Source: CALKJU01 sp035326425
GTDB taxonomy: Bacteria > Pseudomonadota > Alphaproteobacteria > Geminicoccales > Geminicoccaceae
Assembly (NCBI GenBank): GCA_035326425.1
Contig: DAOLFG010000019.1
Location: forward strand, 1-64,000
Length of the DNA: 64,000 bases
Direction: 5' to 3'
In this document: in pieces, positions 33,398-41,695 of the stretch
Position numbering within the stretch: the first letter of the stretch is position 1
How the letters are laid out: the number at the start of each line of letters is the position of its first letter
Notes under the pieces: generated by a model
What the model was told of the DNA's origin: nothing
What the model saw: only the letters and a program-made list of their open reading frames with translations
The model's database searches: none
Program-made: the position numbers and the translations under genes

Positions 33398-34321
33398 TCA
33401 GCGCAGGCCGACGTCGTAGCGGGAAAGATCGGGCCGCGTCGCCAGCGCCTTCTCGGTGATCGCCACCACCGCCTCGCGCTCGGCACCGACCAGCTCCAGG
33501 CGCGGCTGGCGCACGGTGGTGGCGGTGCCGCGCACGAGGTGCTCGACCAGCTTGATGTTCTGGACGAAGCGGGTCGAGAAATCGAGGTGCAGCAGCGGCA
33601 TGAACCAGCGATAGATCTCGAGCGCCTCGGCCGTCCGCCCGGCCCGGACCAGCCGGTAGATCGCCACGGTCTCCTCGGGGAAGGCGCAGACCAGGCCGGC
33701 GATCCAGCCGGTGCAGCCGAGCACCAGGCTCTCGAGGGCCAAGTCGTCGACGCCCGTCAGGATCTCGTAGCGGTCGCCCAGCAGGTTGCGGATGTCGGTG
33801 ATCCGCCGCAGGTCGGCCGAGGACTCCTTGATCGCCGTGAACCGCGGCTCACTGGCCAGCTCGGCCAGCAGCTGCGGGGTCAGGTCGATCGTGTAGGCCA
33901 CCGGGTTGTTGTAGATGATCGACGGCAGGCCGGAGGCCCGCGCCACGGCCCGGAAGTGCGTGAGGACCTCGCGGCTGTCGGCGATGTAGCGCATCGCCGG
34001 CAGCACCATCAGCCCGTCGATGCCGGCGGCCTCGGCCTTCTCGGCCAGCCGGCAGGCGGCGCGCGTCGAATCCTCCGCGATCGTCAGCAGGATGGGCGCC
34101 CGGCCGGCGGCCCCCTCCTTCGCGGCGCGGGCGACGTCGAGCTTCTCCTCGGCGGTGAGCGTGCCGGCCTCGCCGAGCGAGCCGCAGCAGATGATGGCGT
34201 CGACCCCGCTGTCGAGCTGGAAGGCGACGTCGGCGGCCACGGCCGCCGGATCGACGTCCTGGTCGGGATCGAGCTTGGTGGTGATCGCCGAGATCACGCC
34301 GCGCCAGCGCTCATAGGCCAT
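33398..34321 (-). CDS. DapA-family aldolase / dihydrodipicolinate synthase-like
   Basis: A 307-residue TIM barrel of the class I aldolase DapA family: GVISAITTKLD, CCGSLGEAGTLTAEEK, SIIYNNPVAYTIDLTP with the active-site Tyr, and FTAIKESSADLRRI with the Schiff-base Lys. The family includes N-acetylneuraminate lyase, 2-keto-3-deoxy acid aldolases and hydroxyproline-pathway enzymes. An adjoining GntR regulator favours a catabolic role over lysine synthesis. Confidence 0.84.
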   Translation of the reverse strand: MAYERWRGVISAITTKLDPDQDVDPAAVAADVAFQLDSGVDAIICCGSLGEAGTLTAEEKLDVARAAKEGAAGRAPILLTIAEDSTRAACRLAEKAEAAGIDGLMVLPAMRYIADSREVLTHFRAVARASGLPSIIYNNPVAYTIDLTPQLLAELASEPRFTAIKESSADLRRITDIRNLLGDRYEILTGVDDLALESLVLGCTGWIAGLVCAFPEETVAIYRLVRAGRTAEALEIYRWFMPLLHLDFSTRFVQNIKLVEHLVRGTATTVRQPRLELVGAEREAVVAITEKALATRPDLSRYDVGLR

Positions 34322-34369
34322 CGACTTGCCTCCAGGAGCGCCGCCCGGCGCTCGGTCGTGCGGGATTCG

Positions 34370-34432
34370 TGTCGACAGACTGAACACACGATCGGCGCCG
34401 ATCTGTCAATAGCTGCATGCAAACTGTCGACA
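34370..34432 (-). promoter_or_regulatory. Promoter/operator region of the DapA-GntR operon
   Basis: On the minus strand a perfect TTGACA (34409-34404) is followed by a spacer that is almost wholly the 14-base palindrome GATCGGCGCCGATC (34390-34403). Two identical TGTCGACA palindromes (34370-34377 and 34425-34432) flank it. The -10 element is poor (TGTTCA), as expected of an activator- or repressor-controlled promoter. The likely ligand is the GntR protein encoded in the operon. Confidence 0.5.
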
Positions 34433-34442
34433 AAAAAGATCG

Positions 34443-34739
34443 CTATCGGATCGGCACGGCGAGGCGGAAGGGCCGGACCTCGATCTTCCGCCAGACGTCG
34501 CCGGTGACGTAGGGATCCCGCGCCAGCCAGGCGTCGAGGGCGGCGCGGTCGGGGAACTCCACCATCGTCGCCGATCCGATCATGCGGCCCTCCTCGTCGA
34601 GGATGGCGCCGCCGGCGATCATCTCGCCGCTGGCGACCATCGGCTTCACGCCTTCGAGATGGGCAGGGCGCGCCGCCTGGCGACGCGCCGCGGCGTCGGG
34701 ATCCGTGCCGTCATAGGCGATGACGAGGAACTGCGGCAT
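34443..34739 (-). CDS. YciI-like protein
   Basis: A 98-residue dimeric alpha/beta barrel of the YciI family: MPQFLVIAYDGTDPDAAARRQAARPAHLEGV, SGEMIAGGAILDEEGRMIGSATMVEFPDRAALDAWLARDPYVTGDVWRKIEVRPF. The His in the first helix and the Asp in ARDPYV correspond to the conserved pocket. The family is poorly characterised. It lies downstream of nirK beyond a strong hairpin, so it probably has its own promoter. Confidence 0.8.
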   Translation of the reverse strand: MPQFLVIAYDGTDPDAAARRQAARPAHLEGVKPMVASGEMIAGGAILDEEGRMIGSATMVEFPDRAALDAWLARDPYVTGDVWRKIEVRPFRLAVPIR

Positions 34740-34757
34740 CCGGGCCTCCGTCGATGC

Positions 34758-34789
34758 CCCCCGGCGCCGTTGGATGCGGGCGCCGGGGG
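34758..34789. terminator. Long G+C-rich hairpin after nirK
   Basis: CCCCCGGCGCC (34758-34768) and GGCGCCGGGGG (34779-34789) form a perfect 11-bp stem with a 10-base loop. It lies 53 bases downstream of the nirK stop and upstream of the YciI start. There is no T-tract; it probably ends or protects the nirK message. Confidence 0.5.
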
Positions 34790-34841
34790 AACCTGCCGCC
34801 AGACCTAGGACCGGCCGGGCGGTGCGTCTACGGGCCTCGCA

Positions 34842-36293
34842 TCACGGCTTGGCCGGACCGGCATGCATGATGTCGTCGTTCTCGGGGCCCTCGACGTTGA
34901 GGAGGCCGACGAGACCACGCTCGGCGCGCGACAGGGCATGGTCGACGAGGACGTAGCGCCCCGCCCGGTCGACCTTGAAATCGACGATGGTGGCGCCGCC
35001 GGGCGGCACCGTCACCGTCTGCACGCCGGCGATCGGCGGGCTCAGGACGCTGCCGCCGAGATACACGTGATCGAAGATCTCGCCAATCACATGGAACGAC
35101 GAGGTGAAGTTCGGGCCGCCCACGCCGAAGAAGATGCGCACCGTCTCGCCGGGATTGGCATAGAGCGGGTGCGAGCGGCTCAGGGCGCCGACCGAGCCGT
35201 TGAACAGGAAATATTCCGGGCGCTCGGTGGTCAGCTTCTCGTAGTCCATCTCCTGCGCGCCCTGCGTGCCGAAGGGCTCGGCGGTGTAGAGCTCGCCCTG
35301 CATGACATAGAACTCGCGGTCGACCTGCGGCAGGCCGCCCTCCGGCTCGACCAGGATCAAGCCGTACATGCCGTTGGTGATGTGGTGCGGCACGCTGGGC
35401 GTGGCGCAGTGGTAGACGTAGATGCCCGGTATCAGGGCCTTGAACGTAACCACGGTTTCGGCACCGGGGTCGGTCTGGGTGAAGTCCGCCCCGCCGCCGG
35501 GGCCGGTGGCGCCGTGGAAGTCCACCGAGTGGATCATGACGCTGTTCTCGGGGTTCTTCAGATGAACCTCGACCGTGTCGCCGACGCGGACGCGCACCAG
35601 CGGACCGGGCACCTTGGAGTTGAAGGTCCAGTAGTTGTAGGTGGTGTCGTCGTCGAGCTGACCGATCATCTCCACCGTCTCCAGATCCACGCGCACCGTC
35701 TGCGGCGAGCGGGAATGGATCGGCCCAGGCAGGTCGCCCGGGTCGCGGACGATGTCGGGTGCCGTCGCGGCCATGGCCTCGCGGATGCCGGGCATGACCT
35801 GGATCAGCCCTTCCATCCCGGCCTCGCGGTGGCCGGGCAGTGAGCAGAAATAGGCGAACTCGCCGACCTTGTTGGCGGTGAAGGAGAAGGTCGAGCTGGC
35901 ATTCCTGCCGACCACGTGGTCGGAGCGCGCGCCATACTGGTCGACGACGACGTCGTGCTCGGCGCCCTCGCCGTTGATGAGGTTGACCTGGACGATCTCG
36001 CCTTCGTGGACCATCAAGGTCGGGTTGACCTTGCCATCGATGTCGCCGCCGACGCCGAGATAGACCATGCGGCCCTCGGCGATGCCGGTACGCAAGGTGA
36101 AGGTCCGCGGCGCGTGCGCATGCGTCGGCAGCGACGCGGCGGCCGGGCCGGCGGCAACGGGTGTCGCGGCTGGCGCAGCTTCTTGATGATGCTGGGCGGA
36201 CGCCTGGGCGGCGAGGAACGACAGGGCGACCGCTGCGAGCAGTCCTGCCGATCGCCTCGACAGGAGGCGATGCCATGAGAAAAGTCTGCGCAT
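34842..36293 (-). CDS. nirK: Copper nitrite reductase with N-terminal cupredoxin domain
   Basis: A 483-residue periplasmic enzyme reducing nitrite to NO. After the signal (SRRSAGLLAAVALSFLAAQASA), an extra cupredoxin domain (about 60-190) has its own type 1 copper site: AEHDVVV and YFCSLPGHREAGM. The NirK core follows, with IHSVDFHG (type 1 His, active-site Asp, type 2 His), YHCATPSVPHHITNGMYG (type 2 His, then Cys, His and Met of type 1) and FHVIGEIFDHVY (type 2 His). This three-domain layout is that of the Hyphomicrobium enzyme. I chose MRRLFSWH at 36293. No other denitrification gene is in the window. Confidence 0.9.
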   Translation of the reverse strand: MRRLFSWHRLLSRRSAGLLAAVALSFLAAQASAQHHQEAAPAATPVAAGPAAASLPTHAHAPRTFTLRTGIAEGRMVYLGVGGDIDGKVNPTLMVHEGEIVQVNLINGEGAEHDVVVDQYGARSDHVVGRNASSTFSFTANKVGEFAYFCSLPGHREAGMEGLIQVMPGIREAMAATAPDIVRDPGDLPGPIHSRSPQTVRVDLETVEMIGQLDDDTTYNYWTFNSKVPGPLVRVRVGDTVEVHLKNPENSVMIHSVDFHGATGPGGGADFTQTDPGAETVVTFKALIPGIYVYHCATPSVPHHITNGMYGLILVEPEGGLPQVDREFYVMQGELYTAEPFGTQGAQEMDYEKLTTERPEYFLFNGSVGALSRSHPLYANPGETVRIFFGVGGPNFTSSFHVIGEIFDHVYLGGSVLSPPIAGVQTVTVPPGGATIVDFKVDRAGRYVLVDHALSRAERGLVGLLNVEGPENDDIMHAGPAKP

Positions 36294-36391
36294 CCGGGCC
36301 TTCCGGGATGTGAGGGGCCGAGCCAGCGGGCTGCCCACGCCTATGAGCAGCCCAGGGCCCGTCATCCTCAGCGGCCCCGGAGGGCGCTTCC

Positions 36392-36405
36392 TTGCCCCAG
36401 CGCAA
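36392..36405. promoter_or_regulatory. Possible NnrR/FNR-type box upstream of nirK
   Basis: TTGCC-CCAG-CGCAA (36392-36405) on the plus strand reads TTGCG-N4-GGCAA on the minus strand. This is a near match to the TTGCG/CGCAA or TTGAT/ATCAA sites of Crp-Fnr regulators of denitrification, about 100 bases upstream of the nirK start. Confidence 0.35.
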
Positions 36406-36440
36406 ACAGCCGGCGGTCAGATCGCCGCAGCCGTCCGGCT

Positions 36441-37247
36441 TCAGCTGCCTGGGCCGATCTCCCAGCTCTGCTCGAACTTGCGGTCCTTGACGTCGCTCGC
36501 CGTCACCGACAGCGTGCCCGGTCCTGGCGAGGCCAGCGTGAAGCCCAGCGCCGGATCCTCCGACAGCGAGATGTCGGCCTCGACGTCGAGCACGGGCTGG
36601 CCGTTCCAGGCGATGGCGATGGTGCTGAGATGGTCCGGCGGGATCCAGTGGCGGGTGAGCTGGTCGATCTGCATGCCGGTGTACTGCGGATGGCTGATCA
36701 GCAGCTCGATGCCGGGGCCGGCCTCCGGCGCCAGCGTGGCCAGCGCCTTGACCTTCATCCTGCCGACGCGGGCGAGCGCCTCGTCGGCATCCTTCATGGA
36801 AGGCGCCGAGCATCCGCCCGAGGCCTTGACGAAGCGCTCGACCATCCACAGCCGGCCGTCGGCGGTCTCGGCGACGGCGCGCAGGTTGGTATAGGTGTTG
36901 ACGCGCACCCGTGCCGTCAGGTCGACCGCACCGAACGCCGGTCCGATCCTGAACACCGCCGCCAGCGGCGCCGGATTGTCGTCGATGATCAGGTGGACGC
37001 TGCGGATCGCCCGCTCCGGCGGCAAGGACTGCAGCGCCCGGATGGCGATCGGCACCACCGCCGCATCGGCCGCGCGCTTGGGCGCGTCGAGGGCGATGAG
37101 CCCGCTGCCGTCCTCGATGGCCCGCTCCTGGAACAGCCAGGGCCTGATGTCGCGCCAAGCCCCCTGCTCCTCCGCCCGGACGGCGGTCGACGCGGCGATA
37201 CCAGCCGAGACAAGGGCCAGCAGGATATTGCGCCGATCGAGCTGCAT
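36441..37247 (-). CDS. Quinoprotein dehydrogenase-associated SoxYZ-like carrier
   Basis: A 268-residue exported protein with signal MQLDRRNILLALVSAGIAASTAVRA. The first part is SoxY-like (RAIRSVHLIIDDNPAPLAAVFRIGP, then VKASGGCSAPSMKDADEALARVG, in which the Cys may be the carrier residue). The second part is SoxZ-like (ISHPQYTGMQIDQLTRHWIPPDH). Such fusions accompany PQQ dehydrogenases and are thought to relay a small moiety together with a SoxH-like hydrolase. It lies five bases after the hydrolase gene. Confidence 0.83.
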   Translation of the reverse strand: MQLDRRNILLALVSAGIAASTAVRAEEQGAWRDIRPWLFQERAIEDGSGLIALDAPKRAADAAVVPIAIRALQSLPPERAIRSVHLIIDDNPAPLAAVFRIGPAFGAVDLTARVRVNTYTNLRAVAETADGRLWMVERFVKASGGCSAPSMKDADEALARVGRMKVKALATLAPEAGPGIELLISHPQYTGMQIDQLTRHWIPPDHLSTIAIAWNGQPVLDVEADISLSEDPALGFTLASPGPGTLSVTASDVKDRKFEQSWEIGPGS

Positions 37248-37252
37248 TGACC

Positions 37253-38155
37253 TCACTCCCATTCCAGCTCCGTATAGCCGGTCGTCACGTTGCGCGGATG
37301 GTTGTCCTCGACGAGCAGCCATCCGCTGCTGGGGGGCGGTGTCTCGGCCACGGTCTGCGCCAGGCTGCGGCCGGCCGCCAGGCTGTGCCGGATCGAATCG
37401 CGCAGGCCCTCGAGATAACGCGCCTGGGGCCCGAGTGCTCCCGGCCAGGACACGCTCGCCGGCCCATGGCCCGGCACCGCCCGCGCCGCCGGCAGCGCTG
37501 CCAGCTCCCGCATCACCGCGATCCAGCCCAGCAGGCTGCCGTCGACCACCGGCAGCCGCTCGACGAACAGGAGGTCGCCCGCGATCAGCGTCCCGCTGGC
37601 CTCGTCGAGCACCGTCAGGTCGGTATCCGTATGCGCCGTCGGCCAGGCGCGCAACCGCAGCCGTCGATCGCCCAGGTCGAGCGTCATGGTCTCGCCGATC
37701 GCCACGGTGATGTCGGGCGGCACGATCGCCGTGCCTCGGGCGACGTCGCCGAGCAGCCGATGCATGTTGTCGAGATAGGTCGGGCCCCGCTCGGCGAGGC
37801 CGCGCGGCAGCCGGGCGTGGCCGACGACCCGGGCATCCGGGAAGGCGCCGTTGCCCAGCACGTGATCGGGATGCAGATGGGTGATGACGACGTGGCTGAC
37901 GGGCAGCGGCGTGCGCTCGCGGATCGCCGCCAGGAAGCCCTGCCCGTCGAGGAGGCTGCCGCCGCTGTCCACGACCGCCACGGCCCGGCTGCCGATCACC
38001 GCCGCGAGATTGGCGATGCCGCCCCGATTGGCGCCGTCGAAGTCCTCCTCGACCCCCTGGCGGACGAGCAGGCCCGGCGCCACCTCGACCAGCTCGGTAG
38101 CACAGGCGGGGATCGCCGGCAGCAGCCAGACGAGCGCCGCCGCCAGCCACCTCAT
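37253..38155 (-). CDS. Quinoprotein relay system zinc metallohydrolase
   Basis: A 300-residue exported metallo-beta-lactamase-fold protein of the SoxH-related quinoprotein group. It has signal MRWLAAALVWLLPAIPACA, zinc motif VITHLHPDHVLGNGAF, then AWPTAHTDTDLTVLDEASGTLIAGDLLF and VPGHGPAS. It is thought to process the SoxYZ-like carrier encoded directly downstream. Its start overlaps the stop of the coiled-coil protein gene as ATGA. Confidence 0.83.
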   Translation of the reverse strand: MRWLAAALVWLLPAIPACATELVEVAPGLLVRQGVEEDFDGANRGGIANLAAVIGSRAVAVVDSGGSLLDGQGFLAAIRERTPLPVSHVVITHLHPDHVLGNGAFPDARVVGHARLPRGLAERGPTYLDNMHRLLGDVARGTAIVPPDITVAIGETMTLDLGDRRLRLRAWPTAHTDTDLTVLDEASGTLIAGDLLFVERLPVVDGSLLGWIAVMRELAALPAARAVPGHGPASVSWPGALGPQARYLEGLRDSIRHSLAAGRSLAQTVAETPPPSSGWLLVEDNHPRNVTTGYTELEWE

Positions 38156-38991
38156 GGATTGGTCGAGGTCAGGATCTTGAGGGCGCGGTCGAGCTGGCCG
38201 GCGAGGTTCATGGCATCGCGCTTGCGGCCGGCCAGCCCGTCCTCCGCCTGGGCCAGCTCCGCCTGCACCCGCACCAGCTGCCCGTTCGCCTCGGTGATGC
38301 GGCTCTCGATGTCGGCCAGCCGGGCCACGGCACCGGTGGCGTCGCGATCGACCTCGGCGAAGGCCTGCTCGCGCTGCCCCAGGAGCGCGAGGCGCCTGTT
38401 GATCTGCTGCTCGACCTCCGAGCGGCGCTCCTCGACGGCCCCGAGCTGCTGCTGCACGGCCGCGATGGCCTGCTCGGCGTCGATCTGCGAACGCTCGTAC
38501 TCGCCCAGCGCCTTGAGGCGCCGGTTGAGACGGCCGGCGGCGTCCTGCAGCTTCGCGTCCGCGGCCGCCAGCTCGGCGTTGCGCCGGCCGAGCGCCGTCT
38601 CGGCGTCGGCGGCCTGCTGCTCGCGCTCGCCGAGGACGGCCATTCGCTGGTTCAGCCGCTGGGTGGCGTCGTCGAGCTTGGCCCGGATCGCGTCGAGATC
38701 GCCGTTGGCCTTGCGCTCCTGCGCCAGCGTGTCGTCCAGCTCCGCCACCCTGGCCTCGCTGGCGGTGAGGCGCTGGCCGAGATCCGCCGCCTGGGCCTCG
38801 GAGGCGGAGAGCTTGTCACCGATCGCCCCGAGCTGCGATTCCAGCGACACCTTGGTCTGCGCGGCCTCGGCGATCAGGGCCGCGAGGGCCGTGCGGTTGT
38901 GCGACCAATTCCACGCCGCCACCACCAGGGCGATGGCCAGCAGGCCGATGATACCCCAGCCGACCCGCGAGATGCGCCCGATCTCACCCAT
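38152..38991 (-). CDS. Membrane-anchored coiled-coil protein
   Basis: A 279-residue protein with one N-terminal membrane helix (VGWGIIGLLAIALVVAAWNW) and then ~230 residues of almost continuous coiled coil. A repeat unit of the type AAGRLNRRLKALGEYERSQIDAEQAIA and QQINRRLALLGQREQAFAEVD (RLN.R...LGE.E) recurs at least three times. No family name is recognised. ATGA coupling to the relay hydrolase suggests it anchors or spaces that periplasmic system. Confidence 0.65.
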   Translation of the reverse strand: MGEIGRISRVGWGIIGLLAIALVVAAWNWSHNRTALAALIAEAAQTKVSLESQLGAIGDKLSASEAQAADLGQRLTASEARVAELDDTLAQERKANGDLDAIRAKLDDATQRLNQRMAVLGEREQQAADAETALGRRNAELAAADAKLQDAAGRLNRRLKALGEYERSQIDAEQAIAAVQQQLGAVEERRSEVEQQINRRLALLGQREQAFAEVDRDATGAVARLADIESRITEANGQLVRVQAELAQAEDGLAGRKRDAMNLAGQLDRALKILTSTNP

Positions 38992-39078
38992 GACCGCCTC
39001 CACCGCACTGCCGGGGTCGATTCGCCCCGCTCACCGTTCTAATAGCTCACCAGCGGGGGAAGCGGGAGAGGTACGGCA

Positions 39079-39450
39079 ATGGGCATGCCTTCGGGTGACT
39101 GGCAGTGCCTGGCCCTGCGCAACGTCACGCTGGACGTGCGCATCGGCGTCTACGACGCCGAGAAGACCGCACCGCAACGCATCTCCGTCGATGTCGAGCT
39201 GTGGCGGCCGGGTGGCGGACCGCCGGCGCGCAGCCTGGACGACTGCCTCGACTACGACCGCATCTATCGCTGGCTCGTCGATGGCTGGCCCGCCCGGCCG
39301 CATGTCGAGCTGCTGGAGACCCTGGCGGAGGAGCTGATCGCCAAGGCGCTGGAGGATCGCCGCGTCGAGGCCTGCCGCGTGGTGATCCGCAAGCCGGACG
39401 CCTATGGCGGCGTGGGCTGGCCGGAGATCGAGCTCTGCCGGGCGCGCTAG
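39079..39450 (+). CDS. folB: Dihydroneopterin aldolase-like protein
   Basis: A 123-residue tunnel-fold protein: LRNVTLDVRIGVYDAEKTAPQRISVDVELW (family start, normally IGV.D.E), LDDCLDYDRIYRWLVDG, HVELLETLAEELIAKALED and VVIRKPDAYGGVGWPEIEL with the catalytic Lys. It cleaves dihydroneopterin to hydroxymethyl-dihydropterin, the common precursor of folate and methanopterin. It sits alone upstream of xoxF rather than with folK or folP. Confidence 0.82.
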   Translation: MGMPSGDWQCLALRNVTLDVRIGVYDAEKTAPQRISVDVELWRPGGGPPARSLDDCLDYDRIYRWLVDGWPARPHVELLETLAEELIAKALEDRRVEACRVVIRKPDAYGGVGWPEIELCRAR

Positions 39451-39452
39451 TC

Positions 39453-39493
39453 TTCGCAGTCGCAGCAAATCATTTCGCAGTTGCGAACAAATT
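39453..39493. promoter_or_regulatory. Tandem repeat upstream of xoxF (candidate operator)
   Basis: TTCGCAGT occurs at 39453-39460 and 39474-39481, exactly 21 bases apart (two helical turns). Each copy is followed by a GC...CAAAT tail ending at 39470 and 39492. The second copy is also a perfect inverted repeat TTCGCA-GT-TGCGAA (39474-39487). This is a plausible activator site for the methanol dehydrogenase gene. Confidence 0.45.
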
Positions 39494-39645
39494 AGAGGAA
39501 TCAACTACATGCCGACTGTCGCGGCGACGCCAATTTTTGGCAGCGGTGATTCAGGTGATTGCAATATCGGGCAGCGCTACTAACATTCGAGGTATTCTCA
39601 CCGGGCGGTATCACCCACCGTTCGCTGCCGATCCCGACTGGGGCG

Positions 39646-39660
39646 GCGGTCGAGGACCGC
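39646..39660 (+). promoter_or_regulatory. Hairpin in the xoxF leader
   Basis: GCGGTC-GAG-GACCGC (39646-39660) is a perfect 6-bp stem 63 bases upstream of the xoxF ATG. The 272-base region between folB and xoxF holds no open frame of note. Confidence 0.3.
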
Positions 39661-39722
39661 AACGGACCTGCAGAAGTCCGTCGTGCGCCCGGGGATGCTG
39701 AACCCGCACGGAGGCAAACGTG

Positions 39723-41579
39723 ATGCGTATCTCGATGCCTATGGGGGTGGCGGCAGCGGTGCTGTTGGCCGGCATCTCCTCGGTCGCGTCGGCGAACGAC
39801 GAGCTCCTGATCATGCAGGAGAATCCAGCGTACTGGGTGATGCCGACGCAGAACTACGCCAACACCCGCTACAGCACGCTGGCCCAGATCAACAAGGACA
39901 ACGTCAAGGAGCTGCGGCCGGCCTGGACGTTCTCGACCGGCGTGCTGCGCGGCCATGAAGGCGGCCCGCTCGTCATCGGCGACGTCATGTACATCCACGG
40001 GCCGTTCCCGAACCCGGTCTTCGCCCTCGACCTCAACAACGAGGGGCGGATGATCTGGAAGTACGAGCCGAAGCAGGATCCCAACGTCATCGCCGTGATG
40101 TGCTGCGACACCGTCAATCGCGGCCTGGCGTTCGGCGATGGCAAGATATTCCTGGCCCAGGCCGACACCACGCTGGTGGCGCTCGACGCCCGCACGGGCC
40201 AGGTGGTCTGGCAGGTCAAGAACGGCGACCCCGGCAAGGGCGAGACCTCGACCGCCGCACCGATGATCTACAAGGACAAGGTCTACGTCGGTGTCTCGGG
40301 CGCCGAGTTCGGCGTGCATGGCCACCTGACCGCCTACAACATCAAGGACGGCTCGCTGGCCTGGCGCGCCTACTCGACCGGCTCGGACGAGGACATCAAG
40401 GTCGATCCGGAGAAGACCACCCAGCTCGGCAAGCCCGTCGGCGCCAACAGCAGCCTGTCGACCTGGGAAGGCGACCAGTGGAAGATCGGCGGCGGTACCA
40501 CCTGGGGCTGGTACTCGTTCGATCCCGAGCTGAACCTGATCTACTACGGCACCGGCAACCCCGGCACCTGGAACCCGGTGCAGCGGCCCGGCGACAATCG
40601 CTGGTCGATGACGATCTTCGCCCGCGACGCCGACACCGGCATGGCGAAGTGGGTCTACCAGAAGACGCCCCACGACGAGTGGGACTATGACGGCATCAAC
40701 GAGAACATCCTCGTCGACATGCCGGTCAAGGGCCAGATGACCAAGGCCCTGGTCAACTTCGACCGCAACGGCTTCGCCTACACGCTCGACCGGGTGACCG
40801 GCGAGCTGCTGGTGGCCGAGAAGTTCGACCCGGCGGTCAACTGGGCGACCCATGTCGACATGGAGACCGGCCGGCCGCAGGTGGTGCCGCGCTACTCGAC
40901 CCATCAGAACGGCGAGGACGTCAACACCACCAACATCTGCCCGGCCGCCCTCGGCACCAAGGACCAGCAGCCGGCGGCCTACAGCCCCAAGACCGGGCTG
41001 TTCTACGTGCCGACCAACCATGTCTGCATGGACTACGAGCCGTTCCAGGTCAGCTACACCGCCGGTCAGGCCTATGTCGGCTCGACCGTCGCGATGTACC
41101 CCGCCCCCGGCGGCAACCATCTCGGCAACTTCATCGCCTGGGATGCCAGCGAGGGTAAGATCGTCTGGTCGAACCCCGAGCCGTTCTCGGTCTGGTCGGG
41201 CGCGCTCGCCACGGCCGGCGACGTCGTCTTCTACGGCACGCTGGAAGGCTACCTGAAGGCCGTCGATTCCAAGACGGGCGCCGAGCTGTATCGCTTCAAG
41301 ACCCCGTCGGGCATCATCGGCAACGTCCACACCTGGCTGCACAAGGGCAAGCAGCAGATCGGCGTGCTGTCCGGCGTCGGCGGCTGGGCCGGCATCGGCC
41401 TCGCAGCCGGTCTCGTTCAGCACGACAACGCCCTGGCGTGGCACAACGCCGCCGGCCGTCCCGGTGGCGAGGGCGACCGCACCGTCGACACCGCCGGCCT
41501 CGGTGCCGTCGGCGCCTACATGTCGCTCGCCAACTACACCCAGCTCGGTGGCCAGCTGACGGTCTTCGAGCTGCCGTGA
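39723..41579 (+). CDS. xoxF: Lanthanide-type PQQ methanol dehydrogenase XoxF
   Basis: A 618-residue periplasmic quinoprotein. After the signal (MPMGVAAAVLLAGISSVASA) it has the eight-blade PQQ propeller with repeated W-docking motifs, adjacent cysteines in VMCCDTVNRG that stack on PQQ, and GTGNPGTWNPVQRPGDN. The key segment HDEWDYDGINE carries Asp321 and Asp323; the second Asp is the lanthanide ligand missing in calcium-type MxaF (usually Ala). The start ATG follows GGAGG by 8 bases; a GTG three bases earlier is possible. It is single in this region, with its cytochrome and MoxJ partner 8-9 kb away on the other strand. Confidence 0.93.
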   Translation: MRISMPMGVAAAVLLAGISSVASANDELLIMQENPAYWVMPTQNYANTRYSTLAQINKDNVKELRPAWTFSTGVLRGHEGGPLVIGDVMYIHGPFPNPVFALDLNNEGRMIWKYEPKQDPNVIAVMCCDTVNRGLAFGDGKIFLAQADTTLVALDARTGQVVWQVKNGDPGKGETSTAAPMIYKDKVYVGVSGAEFGVHGHLTAYNIKDGSLAWRAYSTGSDEDIKVDPEKTTQLGKPVGANSSLSTWEGDQWKIGGGTTWGWYSFDPELNLIYYGTGNPGTWNPVQRPGDNRWSMTIFARDADTGMAKWVYQKTPHDEWDYDGINENILVDMPVKGQMTKALVNFDRNGFAYTLDRVTGELLVAEKFDPAVNWATHVDMETGRPQVVPRYSTHQNGEDVNTTNICPAALGTKDQQPAAYSPKTGLFYVPTNHVCMDYEPFQVSYTAGQAYVGSTVAMYPAPGGNHLGNFIAWDASEGKIVWSNPEPFSVWSGALATAGDVVFYGTLEGYLKAVDSKTGAELYRFKTPSGIIGNVHTWLHKGKQQIGVLSGVGGWAGIGLAAGLVQHDNALAWHNAAGRPGGEGDRTVDTAGLGAVGAYMSLANYTQLGGQLTVFELP

Positions 41580-41608
41580 CGCGCTGAATCGAGCTTCGTC
41601 GCGACGAG

Positions 41609-41643
41609 GGCCCGGCATCGCCTGATGCCGGGCCTTCTCTTTC
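41609..41643 (+). terminator. Intrinsic terminator of xoxF
   Basis: GGCCCGGCATC (41609-41619), loop GCCT, GATGCCGGGCC (41624-41634), then TTCTCTTT: a perfect 11-bp stem and T-rich tail 29 bases after the xoxF stop. Confidence 0.85.
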
Positions 41644-41695
41644 CAGCGTCTCCGTGCCGCGGCGGCGCTTGATCCGCCGTCTCCATCCGCCTATT

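Noticed and set aside
39720..39722. GTG as the xoxF start
   Set aside because: It is possible, but the adjacent ATG has better spacing (8 bases) from GGAGG; the difference is one residue in the signal peptide.
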